DNA of 64,000 bases from Pseudoalteromonas sp. CO133X (lineage in GTDB: Bacteria > Pseudomonadota > Gammaproteobacteria > Enterobacterales > Alteromonadaceae): the NCBI GenBank assembly GCA_004208945.1, contig SGPE01000008.1:1-64000 (forward strand). The letters run 5' to 3'. The position numbers and the translations under genes are program-made. This document shows positions 1 to 7,276 of the stretch, piece by piece. Position 1 is the stretch's first letter; the number at the start of each line of letters is the position of its first letter. A model generated the notes under the pieces. The model was given only the letters and a program-made list of their open reading frames with translations. It was not told the origin of the DNA and searched no databases.

Positions 1-75
1 CGGCACTAGCTCAGTTGGTAGAGCGCAACCTTGCCAAGGTTGAGGTCACGAGTTCGAGCCTCGTGTGCCGCTCCA
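1..75 (+). tRNA. tRNA-Gly (GCC), 5' base outside the window
   Basis: The cloverleaf is readable. The acceptor stem pairs CGGCAC at the window start with GTGCCG near position 70, and the first G lies one base outside the window. The anticodon stem CAACC/GGTTG encloses the loop TTGCCAA, giving anticodon GCC for glycine. The T-arm has the usual GTTCGAGCC, and CCA is encoded at 73-75. No second tRNA follows within the window. Confidence 0.95.
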
Positions 76-152
76 ATCTCTAAAAAATTCCAAAAACACT
101 TTCTTAAATAATTTAGTTAAAGCCAAGTTTTGCTTACAGCTTAAAGTTAGTT

Positions 153-578
153 TTAGATCTGACCTTGGATCGTCGCGACAATGCGTCTAGCACCACCATG
201 ATCTCGGTGTTCACCTAAATAGATGCCTTGCCATGTGCCTAGCATTAAGCGACCTTGGTTAATAGGTATGGTGAGTTCAGCACCTAATGTACTGCTTTTT
301 ATGTGGGCTGGCATGTCGTCATCACCTTCATAATCATGACGATAATAACTTTGTCGTTCTGGTACAAAGTGATTGAAGTGACTTTCCATATCCATTCGCA
401 CAGTGGGATCGGCATTTTCGTTAATTGTTAAGCTTGCAGACGTATGCTGAATGAACAGGTGTAATAAACCGACTTTGTATTGCGTTATTTCTGGAAGTTG
501 ACGAAGTAGCTCGTCATCAATGATGTGAAAGCCTCGCGAGCGAGGCTTCAATTGAATGGTTTTTTGCTGCCAGCTCAT
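153..578 (-). CDS. yjbQ: YjbQ/UPF0047 family protein (secondary thiamine-phosphate synthase type)
   Basis: A 141-residue protein, the normal length for the small single-domain UPF0047/YjbQ family. It shows the family's [13 protein letters not shown] block in the middle and [16 protein letters not shown] near the C-terminus. Family members have weak thiamine-phosphate synthase activity and a conserved His-rich pocket; the true cellular role is unsettled. Its start overlaps the end of cheX by 4 bp, so the two are probably co-transcribed and translationally coupled. Confidence 0.9.
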   Translation of the reverse strand: MSWQQKTIQLKPRSRGFHIIDDELLRQLPEITQYKVGLLHLFIQHTSASLTINENADPTVRMDMESHFNHFVPERQSYYRHDYEGDDDMPAHIKSSTLGAELTIPINQGRLMLGTWQGIYLGEHRDHGGARRIVATIQGQI

Positions 579-1042
579 AGTTTATCAAAGCTAACTTCAA
601 TATTGGCGTTACCATCAGCGGACGTGAATGGGATTAATACCTTGGCGCCTTCACATTTATGGGCGATTGTATGCCCTTTACCAGACACAACAATCGGCGT
701 TGCCATATCAAACTCATAGCCTTTTTCGCCGAGTAAGTTTTTAGCACCGCCTGTTACCATGTTGGTAATTTCACCTACCATGTCGGTTACTTCTTCATTG
801 ACAGAGTCTGGTCGCTCACCCAGCATTCTTTCCATAATAGTTAATGCTAAGCTTTCATCAAAGGTAATTGATAGTGAGCCTTTTGTTTGAGGCCCTACCA
901 TACCAATCAAACCTGATACATCGCCACGGGCTAATTCATCTTTTTTTAAACTAGGTTTACCCGGTTTTAATTCTGTTTGAGCCATGGTGCTCAATACATT
1001 TAATAATGATGATAAAAAAGGGTTGATGAACTCTACATTCAT
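575..1042 (-). CDS. cheX: CheX-like chemotaxis phosphatase
   Basis: A 155-residue CheX/CheC-type protein. The diagnostic E-x2-N phosphatase motif is at about residues 91-94 in [12 protein letters not shown], a helix that in characterised family members inserts into the CheY~P active site to promote dephosphorylation. There is one such motif, as in CheX rather than CheC, which has two. No chemotaxis genes lie nearby, so this is an orphan copy. It forms a 4-bp-overlap pair with yjbQ. Confidence 0.85.
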   Translation of the reverse strand: MNVEFINPFLSSLLNVLSTMAQTELKPGKPSLKKDELARGDVSGLIGMVGPQTKGSLSITFDESLALTIMERMLGERPDSVNEEVTDMVGEITNMVTGGAKNLLGEKGYEFDMATPIVVSGKGHTIAHKCEGAKVLIPFTSADGNANIEVSFDKL

Positions 1043-1118
1043 TGTTTATTTTCCCTCAGATTACGCAGTTAAACTGCCTTTCTAACTATAAGTGTAGTGG
1101 CTGTATGTGACAGCGCAC

Positions 1119-1553
1119 TTAATCTTTGCAATTTTCACATTTACCGTGTGCTTCGATAGTTTGTCCTGAGACAATAAACCCACTCTCTGCCGCTAGATTA
1201 TTTAGTTCGTGTGAAATAACGGTTGAGTGTAACTCTTTAACATAGCCACAACTGTCACATATCAGTAACTGTACAGGGTGAATGTGATCAAAATGGTGGC
1301 ACAACATAAATGAGTTTGTGCTTTCAATTTTGTGAATAAAGCCAAGTTCTGACAAGAAATCCAGAGCACGATAAATAGTGGCAGGTTTTGCGCCTGACTC
1401 AGTTAATTTAAGTTGTTCTAATAAATCATAAGCACCAACGCCACCCTGAGCACTTGCTAGCAGGCGGAATACTTTTTCACGGATAGGTGTGAAACGTGCC
1501 CCACGATTGTCGCAGACTTGTTTTGCTTTACTGACGAGTGATTCTATATTCAT
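1119..1553 (-). CDS. zur: Fur-family transcriptional regulator, Zur-like
   Basis: 144 residues with the Fur fold: an N-terminal winged helix (FTPIREKVFRLLASAQGG, then KPATIYRALDFLSELGFIHK) and a C-terminal metal-binding dimerisation half. The order CHHFDHIHPVQLLICDSCG then CENC gives the two CxxC structural zinc pairs typical of Zur. The spacing and the short hinge favour Zur over Fur. In known systems Zur represses zinc uptake and zinc-free paralogue genes; none of these targets lies in this window. The gene is divergent from marC across a 95-bp gap. Confidence 0.85.
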   Translation of the reverse strand: MNIESLVSKAKQVCDNRGARFTPIREKVFRLLASAQGGVGAYDLLEQLKLTESGAKPATIYRALDFLSELGFIHKIESTNSFMLCHHFDHIHPVQLLICDSCGYVKELHSTVISHELNNLAAESGFIVSGQTIEAHGKCENCKD

Positions 1554-1648
1554 CTTCTCTTATCCTTACGCTACCGTGATATACTAACATACTGTATTGT
1601 AGTTGCAGTGTTTTTATTCGCTAACACGTTTTATAGGGAGTTTTCTCA

Positions 1649-2269
1649 ATGAATGAATTGCTTGCCGCATTCATTTTCTTTTTTGCTGTTATTGATCCTA
1701 TCGGTACAGTGCCTGTTTTTATTGCTGTTACACGCTGGGATGACGCCAAATTTAAGCGCAAAGTTGCTTTAAAAGCAGTTGGTGTTTCGGCACTGGTTCT
1801 ATTATTTTTTGTTGTCGCGGGCGAGTTACTTTTAAATGCGATAAATATTCCGCTTTCGGCGTTTCAGATTGCCGGAGGTATTGTTTTATTACTTTTTGCT
1901 TTGTCGATGATATTCGGTGAAAGTAAACCAGAAACTGAAATCAAAAGCGTACGAGATAGCACCGAAACGGCTATTTTCCCATTAGCCATTCCTTCTATTG
2001 CGAGCCCTGGAGCCATGCTTGGTGCGGTGCTAATGACTCGAAATACAGAATACACTTGGTATGAGCAGCTTATAACGTCATCAATCATGCTTTTTGTATT
2101 AGTAATCGTGCTGGTTTTATTACTGCTTGCCACACATGTTCATAAGTTAATTGGTGACAGTGGGGCAAGTATTATTAGCCGAGTAATGGGGTTAATTTTA
2201 TCTTCTGTGGCGGTAACTAATATTTTAGGTGGTATTGCTCATTACTTTGGTTTAGCTGTGCCAACATAG
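1649..2269 (+). CDS. MarC-family inner membrane protein
   Basis: 206 residues with about six hydrophobic segments. It opens with LLAAFIFFFAVIDPIGTVPVF, the signature N-terminal helix with the DPIG motif of MarC/YchE/YhgN proteins, and has the family's PLAIPSIASPGAM half-way along. Function is unknown in the family; the old link of marC to multiple antibiotic resistance was not upheld. A GGGAG Shine-Dalgarno precedes the ATG. Confidence 0.9.
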   Translation: MNELLAAFIFFFAVIDPIGTVPVFIAVTRWDDAKFKRKVALKAVGVSALVLLFFVVAGELLLNAINIPLSAFQIAGGIVLLLFALSMIFGESKPETEIKSVRDSTETAIFPLAIPSIASPGAMLGAVLMTRNTEYTWYEQLITSSIMLFVLVIVLVLLLLATHVHKLIGDSGASIISRVMGLILSSVAVTNILGGIAHYFGLAVPT

Positions 2270-2367
2270 TTTAAATTTAAAGTGCATTTTCAGTGATTTA
2301 AATTTTGAATTATTGCCTTCTTTTATCTAACTTAAAGGAAGGCAATATAAAATTTAAGGAACAAAGA

Positions 2368-2847
2368 ATGCTAATTAAAAATGTTGTTTTATCCATTTTT
2401 CTGATCTTTAGCTTGGGCGCTTGCATGGAGCCAACCTATGATAGTGGTAAGCTAAAAGTGATTGAAGTAACTGATCACGATTTCAAAATTAATGGGGAGA
2501 GCGCTGTTACAGTCATTGTTGGCCACGCTAATGTGGCTGAATACAGCTTTTCTATTCGCAAAAGTGATCTTAAAAAGGGCACGCTTTTGCAGTCTGTCTC
2601 CGATAGCAACCCAAATGTACGAGCTGATGGTACTTTCTTTAGCGAGTATTACGTACAGTCAAAAGATCATGATACACATGCATCCATTGAAATTGTAGAA
2701 ATAGACCCTGCTCAGAAAATTGCTCGCATTGCAGTAGGAGCTAAATTAGTTAATCTGAAAAATGAGGATTATAAAGAACTTGAAATCACTGTTTTGGAGC
2801 TTACGGGCCAAAACCTTGAACACCTTCTTAGTAAAGTAAAAATGTAG
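2368..2847 (+). CDS. Predicted lipoprotein of unknown function
   Basis: The start is taken at ATG 2368, not an upstream in-frame codon at 2305, because a purine-rich AAGGA lies just before it and translation from here begins with a clean lipoprotein signal: MLIKNVVLSIFLIF then a lipobox SLGAC. The mature protein starts at Cys and is about 140 residues, predicted beta-rich, with no motif I recognise. The +2 residue after Cys is Met, not Asp, which favours outer-membrane sorting. The gene sits just before the dusA promoter. Confidence 0.7.
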   Translation: MLIKNVVLSIFLIFSLGACMEPTYDSGKLKVIEVTDHDFKINGESAVTVIVGHANVAEYSFSIRKSDLKKGTLLQSVSDSNPNVRADGTFFSEYYVQSKDHDTHASIEIVEIDPAQKIARIAVGAKLVNLKNEDYKELEITVLELTGQNLEHLLSKVKM

Positions 2848-2872
2848 CCTTTATATTTTATCTTATTCTTCA

Positions 2873-2899
2873 AAGAAGTGAGATTGCAGTACACTTCTT
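2873..2899. repeat. 8-bp inverted repeat between the lipoprotein gene and dusA
   Basis: AAGAAGTG and CACTTCTT flank an 11-base loop shortly after the lipoprotein stop codon. It is followed by pyrimidine-rich DNA but no clean T-run, so it may be a weak terminator of the lipoprotein transcript. Confidence 0.35.
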
Positions 2900-2953
2900 C
2901 GCCTCTTTTCATCATCTGATCTTCGATTAAGCCATGCCGCGAGCCAGCTTCGG

Positions 2954-2962
2954 TGGTATAAT
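2954..2962 (+). promoter_or_regulatory. Probable original dusA promoter, extended -10
   Basis: TGGTATAAT is an extended -10 element (TGN-TATAAT) about 120 bp upstream of the stranded dusA start codon, with no convincing -35. Since prophage insertion it reads into the left end of the prophage rather than into intact dusA. Confidence 0.45.
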
Positions 2963-3083
2963 GGTCGCAATTTTTCATTTCGGTGCATACCTAAAGGGTA
3001 TGTGTCATCGCTATATTAAGCGTTAATCGTATTAGGTAATTTAAGTTGCAAGTAAATGCATTGATCTTTAAAGGGGCCATGTT

Positions 3084-3152
3084 ATGAGCACAACGACATT
3101 AAACCGCCGTTTTTCCGTGGCACCCATGTTAGATTGGACGGATTATCAATAG
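3084..3152 (+). pseudogene. dusA: dusA 5' remnant left of the prophage
   Basis: An ATG followed by codons for [20 protein letters not shown], then Tyr-Gln and a stop. This is the conserved N-terminus of DusA (compare the [16 protein letters not shown] stretch in the full copy starting 37543), cut off at the attachment site. Its own residues before FSVAPML differ from those of the right-hand copy, as expected if the prophage brought a replacement 5' end. The product would be a 22-residue non-functional peptide. Confidence 0.9.
3116..3139 (+). other. attL: attL core of the dusA-inserted prophage
   Basis: The 24 bases CGTGGCACCC...TTGGAC are identical to 37611-37634 and encode the VAPMLDW part of DusA. 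Everything between the two copies is phage or cargo and everything outside is host-like, which sets the prophage limits. The first mismatch after the core is G here and T on the right. Confidence 0.92.
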
Positions 3153-3174
3153 ATTGAAGGCGTTGACTGGTGTT

Positions 3175-3213
3175 AGGGTGACTATTGGGGGCTGTTATTT
3201 TTTAAGGGTGACT
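3175..3213 (+). repeat. AGGGTGACT direct repeats near attL (possible integrase arm sites)
   Basis: AGGGTGACT occurs at 3175-3183 and again at 3205-3213, a 30-bp centre spacing, 36 bp inside the attL core. The same 9-mer occurs twice near the other end (37472 and 37483). Short direct repeats flanking the core at both ends are the usual layout of integrase arm-type binding sites; the assignment is an inference. Confidence 0.5.
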
Positions 3214-3260
3214 TAAAATCTTATATCTTATTTAGAGTAATCAGTAGAGCGAATAGCTTA

Positions 3261-3314
3261 TTACTTTAAAAGTAAATACGAAATCTTGTTAGTCCTCGGA
3301 GCTCATGCTAGTAT
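3261..3314 (+). promoter_or_regulatory. Promoter and palindrome ahead of the Panacea-RelA/SpoT operon
   Basis: TTGTTA at 3286-3291 and TAGTAT at 3309-3314 are separated by 17 bp, a good sigma-70 promoter. Just upstream is the palindrome TTACTTTAAAAGTAA (3261-3275). Its core ACTTT-AAAGT resembles the centre of the larger palindrome inside the downstream gene at 3884-3911, which hints at a shared regulator, perhaps the antitoxin itself. Confidence 0.45.
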
Positions 3315-3388
3315 ATTTTCGTATAAATTTTATTCTTAGCGGTACATGTTCGCTAAGTCATTTCTCATTTATTTTTGGATTATTAAAG

Positions 3389-3856
3389 ATGAAAGCTTAT
3401 CACACATACAGTGCTGTTGATGTTGCCTTTTGCTTGCTAAAGCATGCTGCTTTACAAGGTAAGCGCTTTACTAATCTTCAGCTTCAAAAATTAACTTATG
3501 TTTGCCATGGTTGGTCTTTAGGTATTTACAAGCGTCCACTAATTATCGAAGATGTTTACGCTTGGCAATATGGACCTGTAGTGCCATCTGTATATTTCCA
3601 ATTCAAACATTTTGGGTCACAAGAAATTGATTCGATCAATCCTGTTGATCTTGATTGCGAAAGTGAGCAAATTATAAGTGATATAGTTTCTGTTTTAGGG
3701 GACTATAGTGGCCCACAACTAGTGGAACTTACCCATCGAGAAGGAAGTCCGTGGTATAGGGTTTGGGATGGTAGCAACAACAGATTGATACCAGACGCGA
3801 TTATTGAGCAGCATTACAGTGCAATAAAGAGTTCAGGCCACACATCTTGTCTGTAA
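3389..3856 (+). CDS. Panacea-domain (SocA/DUF4065-type) protein, likely antitoxin
   Basis: 155 residues from ATG 3389; an earlier in-frame start at 3305 would add a hydrophobic, unconserved leader. The protein matches the Panacea/SocA/GepA domain: FTNLQLQKLTYVCHGWSLG near the N-terminus, then DVYAWQYGPVVPSVY, and a closing LVELTHREGSPWYRVWDG block, all hallmark segments. Panacea domains are known as the neutralising half of many toxin-antitoxin pairs, including with small alarmone synthetase toxins. The next gene, with a RelA/SpoT domain, overlaps this one by 10 bp, so function as its antitoxin is the natural inference. It is the first gene inside attL. Confidence 0.85.
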   Translation: MKAYHTYSAVDVAFCLLKHAALQGKRFTNLQLQKLTYVCHGWSLGIYKRPLIIEDVYAWQYGPVVPSVYFQFKHFGSQEIDSINPVDLDCESEQIISDIVSVLGDYSGPQLVELTHREGSPWYRVWDGSNNRLIPDAIIEQHYSAIKSSGHTSCL

Positions 3857-5052
3857 ATGAGTCAAGTACTACCAGCACTAGAAGAATTGTCGACTTTAAA
3901 GTCGACAATTCACCTCCGGATATCCCTTCAAATTATAGCAATGCAATTCCTCAAGACTTAGAGTTTGAAACACTTTTTAATTTTGACTTTGAAGGGCAGC
4001 GTGATGTTCTAATTTCTAAAAATCAAGTTAAAAAAGCTGGTAGAAAAATAAGAAAAAATGAAGGTGACTTAAAAGATGCTCGATCAAAAATTCAATTATT
4101 TCGAGCTGAACATAAAAAGCCTTTAGAATATATCGTACGAATTGTTAGTCGCTACAGTAGTGAAGATACACAAGTTGTTGCTCGATTAAAACGCTTAGAC
4201 ACTATTATTGATAAGTTGACAAGGCCTTCTTTAGATGGAATTAATGAGAATAAAACTTGTGTAACAAATATGAATGATATTGGTGGTTGTCGAGCAATAT
4301 TCGAAAGTATTGAGTGCTTATATACTGCATTAGGTCATATTAAAATAATTGTTGATAGACTACCGAATATAAAAATAAAAGATATTGATAATTATATAGA
4401 GAAGCCTAAAGGGAACGACTGTGGTTATCGAAGCCTCCATGTCATTTTTGAGTTTGAAACACTCAACAAAACTTTAAAAATTGAAGCTCAACTAAGAACT
4501 CGTGCGCAACACTTATGGGCTACAACGGTTGAAGTGATAGATTTAATTGAACGAGTTAAAATAAAGACTCTTTCGCATAGACCCAATAGTGAAAAGAATC
4601 GGAATCAAGTTCATTGGGAGGAGCTTCTAAGTCTTATGAGCGAGGTTATATCAGGCAACGAAGGCTGTAGAAAATTAACTGATACACGTAGAGTTGAAAT
4701 AAAAAATAAGTTGAAATATTTGAACAATAAAGTTAAAGCAATTAACAAGTTGAGAAGCTTTAAGCTGGTTTCAGAAAAAATAAATTCGAAAATTAACTAT
4801 AAAAATAGTTATTATATTGTAGTTATCGGGTTAGAAAAGGGAAGTATTAAAGTTATTGCTGAACAGGCTTATGATAATGAACATAAAGCTATGTTAATTT
4901 ATAATAATATTGAACAAGTAGTTTCAAGTATGGACAATACTAATACTTTGATGGTTGCCACAAAAGATATAAGTTCCTTAGGTGACGCTTACCCAAACTA
5001 TTTAGGAGATTGTCAAGCTTTTATTGAAATACTACACGAAGCAATGGTATAA
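3847..5052 (+). CDS. RelA/SpoT-domain nucleotide pyrophosphokinase, likely toxSAS toxin
   Basis: 401 residues starting at TTG 3847; the ATG at 3857 is out of frame, so translation is probably coupled to the overlapping Panacea gene. A synthetase domain spans about residues 90-235: KRLDTIIDKL, DIGGCRAIF (144-152, the DIAG-R block), PKGNDCGYRSLH (substrate-binding YRSLH at 194-198) and EAQLRT (213-218, with the catalytic Glu), then HLWATT. There is no HD hydrolase domain, as in small alarmone synthetases and toxSAS toxins. About 165 residues C-terminal to the synthetase domain are unrecognised and rich in Lys, Ile and Asn. Known toxSAS enzymes make ppGpp or ppApp or pyrophosphorylate the tRNA CCA end; which applies here cannot be told. 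Base composition is AT-rich relative to its neighbours. Confidence 0.85.
   Translation: MSVNESSTTSTRRIVDFKVDNSPPDIPSNYSNAIPQDLEFETLFNFDFEGQRDVLISKNQVKKAGRKIRKNEGDLKDARSKIQLFRAEHKKPLEYIVRIVSRYSSEDTQVVARLKRLDTIIDKLTRPSLDGINENKTCVTNMNDIGGCRAIFESIECLYTALGHIKIIVDRLPNIKIKDIDNYIEKPKGNDCGYRSLHVIFEFETLNKTLKIEAQLRTRAQHLWATTVEVIDLIERVKIKTLSHRPNSEKNRNQVHWEELLSLMSEVISGNEGCRKLTDTRRVEIKNKLKYLNNKVKAINKLRSFKLVSEKINSKINYKNSYYIVVIGLEKGSIKVIAEQAYDNEHKAMLIYNNIEQVVSSMDNTNTLMVATKDISSLGDAYPNYLGDCQAFIEILHEAMV
3884..3911. repeat. 28-bp perfect palindrome inside the RelA/SpoT gene
   Basis: GAATTGTCGACTTT is followed at once by its exact reverse complement, giving 14 + 14 bp with no loop and two GTCGAC sites. It covers codons ~13-22 of the synthetase gene and would form a strong mRNA hairpin just after the weak TTG start. 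It could serve as a protein operator or as a translational brake. Confidence 0.9.
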
Positions 5053-5080
5053 GAATTCTAAACGATATAAAAAATAAAAT

Positions 5081-5104
5081 AACCCGCTAAGAGCGGGTTT
5101 TTTG
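5081..5104 (+). terminator. Rho-independent terminator after the Panacea-RelA/SpoT operon
   Basis: AACCCGCT, a 3-base loop, AGCGGGTT, then a T-run. It closes the two-gene operon 30 bp after its stop codon. Confidence 0.9.
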
Positions 5105-5211
5105 TGTTTTATAGCTATTAAATCGAAGTGTTTTGGTAAATATTCACTTTTTAATTGATAGGTTCTTTATTCGGACCTAATAATTTCTCTTTAAATAAAA
5201 AAGGAGAAACC

Positions 5212-5313
5212 ATGTCATTTCTACAAAACAGCTTAATTACAATCTTAACTACTTCACTATTTTTTATTGTATTATCGAAGTTGCGGCTGTTGCTTTCATA
5301 CTTGAACAATTAA
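5212..5313 (+). CDS. Small hydrophobic peptide, 33 residues, unknown
   Basis: A strong AGGAG with good spacing precedes ATG 5212. The product is MSFLQNSLITILTTSLFF then IVLSKLRLLLSYLNN, one membrane-length hydrophobic helix with a basic patch. Size and shape resemble type I toxin or other small membrane peptides. The frame that starts YCIIEVAAVAF and ends ILEQLISD after the T-run at ~5260 also looks protein-like, so the original gene may have been longer and frameshifted. No homologue is recalled. Confidence 0.4.
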   Translation: MSFLQNSLITILTTSLFFIVLSKLRLLLSYLNN

Positions 5314-5439
5314 TATCTGATTAGTATTTCGAGTTAAGCATATAAAAAGCTTTCTCATAATATGGTTTTTTTTACAAAATCTTGATAATTCCATACTTAA
5401 AGCTAAGCTTAACTATTTAAATATAAAAATGGAGCCGAA

Positions 5440-5754
5440 ATGCCTATAAAAACAGATATGAGAGGTTTAAAAAAATTACAAAGTAATTTGAGCGAATTAG
5501 GTAAACTAAGCTCTGTGACTCTTGGAGAGTTAATGAATGATGAATTCATGTCTCGCTACACAAGCTACCCAAATTTAAACGACATGTTTGATGCAAGTGG
5601 TTTTCTTATCGATACTTTAGAAGATTTTAAAGCTATACCTGATGATGAATGGGAGGCATTTATTGTTAATAATACTTCTTTTTCTTCTTGGGAAGAGATG
5701 CAGCGTAAATCACATGAAGAGTTTCTCCATAAGAAGGTATTAAAAGGCTTATAA
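5440..5754 (+). CDS. Small acidic phage protein of unknown function
   Basis: 104 residues with a good GGAG ribosome site. It has no TM segment. The pattern MRGLKKLQSNLSEL...LGELMNDEFMSRYTSYPNLNDMF resembles a small cytosolic protein I recall from many phages and islands, with an internal FKAIPDDEWEAFI and a tryptophan-rich C-terminal half (SSWEEMQRKS). Function is unknown. It stands alone between two terminators in the left cargo zone. Confidence 0.65.
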   Translation: MPIKTDMRGLKKLQSNLSELGKLSSVTLGELMNDEFMSRYTSYPNLNDMFDASGFLIDTLEDFKAIPDDEWEAFIVNNTSFSSWEEMQRKSHEEFLHKKVLKGL

Positions 5755-5757
5755 AGT

Positions 5758-5780
5758 AAAACCCGCTATTGCAGGTTTTT
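5758..5780. terminator. Shared terminator between convergent genes
   Basis: AAACCCGC-TATT-GCAGGTTTTTT forms a short stem with one mismatch and a T-run in the plus direction. It overlaps the stop codon of the minus-strand membrane protein gene and could serve both convergent transcripts. Confidence 0.5.
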
Positions 5781-6671
5781 TAATTCTAGTATTTTATCTC
5801 TTATTGACTTTGTTTTTTTTGGTGTTTCATGCTTTTGAAATAAACCACGTTGTTCAAAGTCATGAAGATTAGCATGAATAATTTCTCTGATTGGTAGGGT
5901 GATGTAAAACTTTTCTAAATCTTTATTAGGAGTACTTTTATTTTCTTTCTTGGGGGCAGATTTAGGTTTGGGGTAAGCTTCATTTTCAGCTTTTCGCTTA
6001 GCCTCTAGTTTAACTCTTGCTTCTTTTAATTCTGTAAATACAGGTTGATAATGTGTAACTAGCTCTAGTCTTTGTTCATCTTTACATCGATATCCGCTTT
6101 TAAGAGGTAATACAATTATGTCGTTTATGTGATTCGCGCCTTCAATAATTACTCCTATATACACTTTTCCATTGGACATAGTAAATGCTACAGGTAAACC
6201 AGTTTCCCAACTCTTAAAAGTTATAGAGGTGAACTCAGGGGAGTCGTCTGTATTGGCTATTTTTTTATAGGTATAACGACGAATTAAGGACTCACTTTCA
6301 CCTGATAGCCAAGCAGGATACCAGATTAAAAATTTAGGTAAGAGTATTGCAAATAATAGGGCTATTATGGAAATCTGTATAATATGAATGTAAAAAAGGG
6401 GGACGTACATATTAGGTAAAACATCGTTCACAGCATGAATAAGTATAGATGTTATTGATAAATGCCAGAGCCCTGCATTTGACCAAAGCGTGAGAAGCCA
6501 AAATATAATAAATGAAAATATGAACAGGCCGCCACCAAAGCTAGCTGAATTTAGAAAGGTATGATATCCACTCGACTTACTAAATTTTAAAGTTGTAACA
6601 TGGAAGGTTTTGCAAAAAATGTAACCTGTGACACTCATTAGTAAAATGAGTAATATGGTGGGTTTGATCAT
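5766..6671 (-). CDS. Membrane protein with cytosolic C-terminal domain, unknown
   Basis: The start is at ATG 6671, preceded by AAAAGGA; a TTG 24 bp further upstream has no ribosome site. The 301 residues have about three hydrophobic segments in the first ~130 (ILLILLMSVTGYIF, LFIFSFIIFWLLTLW, ISIIALLFAILLPKFL). A soluble half contains SWETGLPVAFTMSNGKVYIGVI and IIVLPLKSGYRCKDEQ, which resembles a small beta-barrel sensor domain seen in DUF6338-like membrane proteins. A Lys/Pro-rich linker precedes the C-terminus. Function is unknown. It lies 32 bp downstream of a small gene on the same strand, in the AT-rich cargo zone. Confidence 0.55.
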   Translation of the reverse strand: MIKPTILLILLMSVTGYIFCKTFHVTTLKFSKSSGYHTFLNSASFGGGLFIFSFIIFWLLTLWSNAGLWHLSITSILIHAVNDVLPNMYVPLFYIHIIQISIIALLFAILLPKFLIWYPAWLSGESESLIRRYTYKKIANTDDSPEFTSITFKSWETGLPVAFTMSNGKVYIGVIIEGANHINDIIVLPLKSGYRCKDEQRLELVTHYQPVFTELKEARVKLEAKRKAENEAYPKPKSAPKKENKSTPNKDLEKFYITLPIREIIHANLHDFEQRGLFQKHETPKKTKSIRDKILELKNLQ

Positions 6672-6693
6672 AAAAATCCTTTTATGCAGACAC

Positions 6694-6720
6694 AAAAAAA
6701 GAGCTAACCAGCTCTTTTTT
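6694..6720. terminator. Bidirectional terminator-like hairpin between two minus-strand genes
   Basis: AAAAAAGAGCT, a 4-base loop and AGCTCTTTTTT form an 11-bp stem with A and T runs on both sides. It overlaps the last codons of the 62-residue gene and would separate it from the membrane protein gene downstream. Confidence 0.75.
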
Positions 6721-6895
6721 CTTCATTTTGTATCGAGTCTATTTGATTCTTCATAACGTTACTTATTATGAGGGAATCAAGGTCAATTTTGAATGAATTA
6801 TTACTGCTAACAATAAACTTAATTTCTTCTTTGCCGCTTTCTTCAATACCAGGGGCAAGAGTACGTATGAGCTTATTTTTTAATTTATTCCACAT
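6704..6895 (-). CDS. Small protein of unknown function
   Basis: About 63 residues preceded by an excellent AAGGAGG ribosome site, which argues for real translation. The N-terminus MWNKLKNKLIRTLAP is a basic amphipathic stretch; the rest is polar with FKIDLDSLIISNVMKNQ. No family is recognised. It lies upstream of the membrane protein gene but ends in a terminator hairpin. Confidence 0.5.
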   Translation of the reverse strand: MWNKLKNKLIRTLAPGIEESGKEEIKFIVSSNNSFKIDLDSLIISNVMKNQIDSIQNEEKRAG

Positions 6896-7276
6896 AAAGC
6901 CTCCTTAGTAAGATGCTAACAATGGACTTACATGTTTATACAAATATACATTTGTTTAAACGTTTACCGTGTAAATAAATATAACTGACGGGGTCGTCAC
7001 TCACAACAAAATTGTTGTTTTGAATTGCCGTGAATTGCCTTGAATCGCCGCGAATCGCGATAAATGCTGGTTTTGCGCGCTATATAATATTTTGTTATAT
7101 GTGCCACGAAAAATTAAAAATAACAGTAAAAACTGAGATTGAGGGCGTCTGCATGAACTGCCATACTTTCACTGTTATCCAATGTTTTTCCATATTTATG
7201 TCATTTAGTTGTGCTCTATCTTGTTGAAGGGTTGAGCAGTGTTTAGTATTCGACAACTTCTACTTGGAGCATAGCT
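6896..7276. other. 380-bp gene-free stretch with inverted and tandem repeats
   Basis: No convincing gene. It holds the inverted repeat CAAAT-ATA-CATTTG-like DNA near 6941-6956, the palindrome ACAACAAAATTGTTGT (7003-7018), and the 10-bp tandem repeats starting 7021. A plus-strand frame at 7030-7227 lacks a ribosome site and a plausible protein composition. Confidence 0.6.
7021..7060 (+). repeat. 10-bp tandem repeat TGAATTGCCG x4
   Basis: Four units: TGAATTGCCG, TGAATTGCCT, TGAATCGCCG and CGAATCGCGA. The same units occur in reverse orientation at 37501-37537, between the integrase gene and the rebuilt dusA start; a 20-base stretch is identical between the two sites. Confidence 0.8.

Noticed and set aside
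1554..1648. Zur box between zur and marC
   Set aside because: Only a loose AT-rich near-palindrome is visible; it does not fit a Zur operator well enough to call.
7030..7227. Plus-strand 65-codon frame with CxxC-like MCHEK and CMNC
   Set aside because: It begins inside the tandem repeat, has no ribosome site, and its C-terminal composition is not protein-like.
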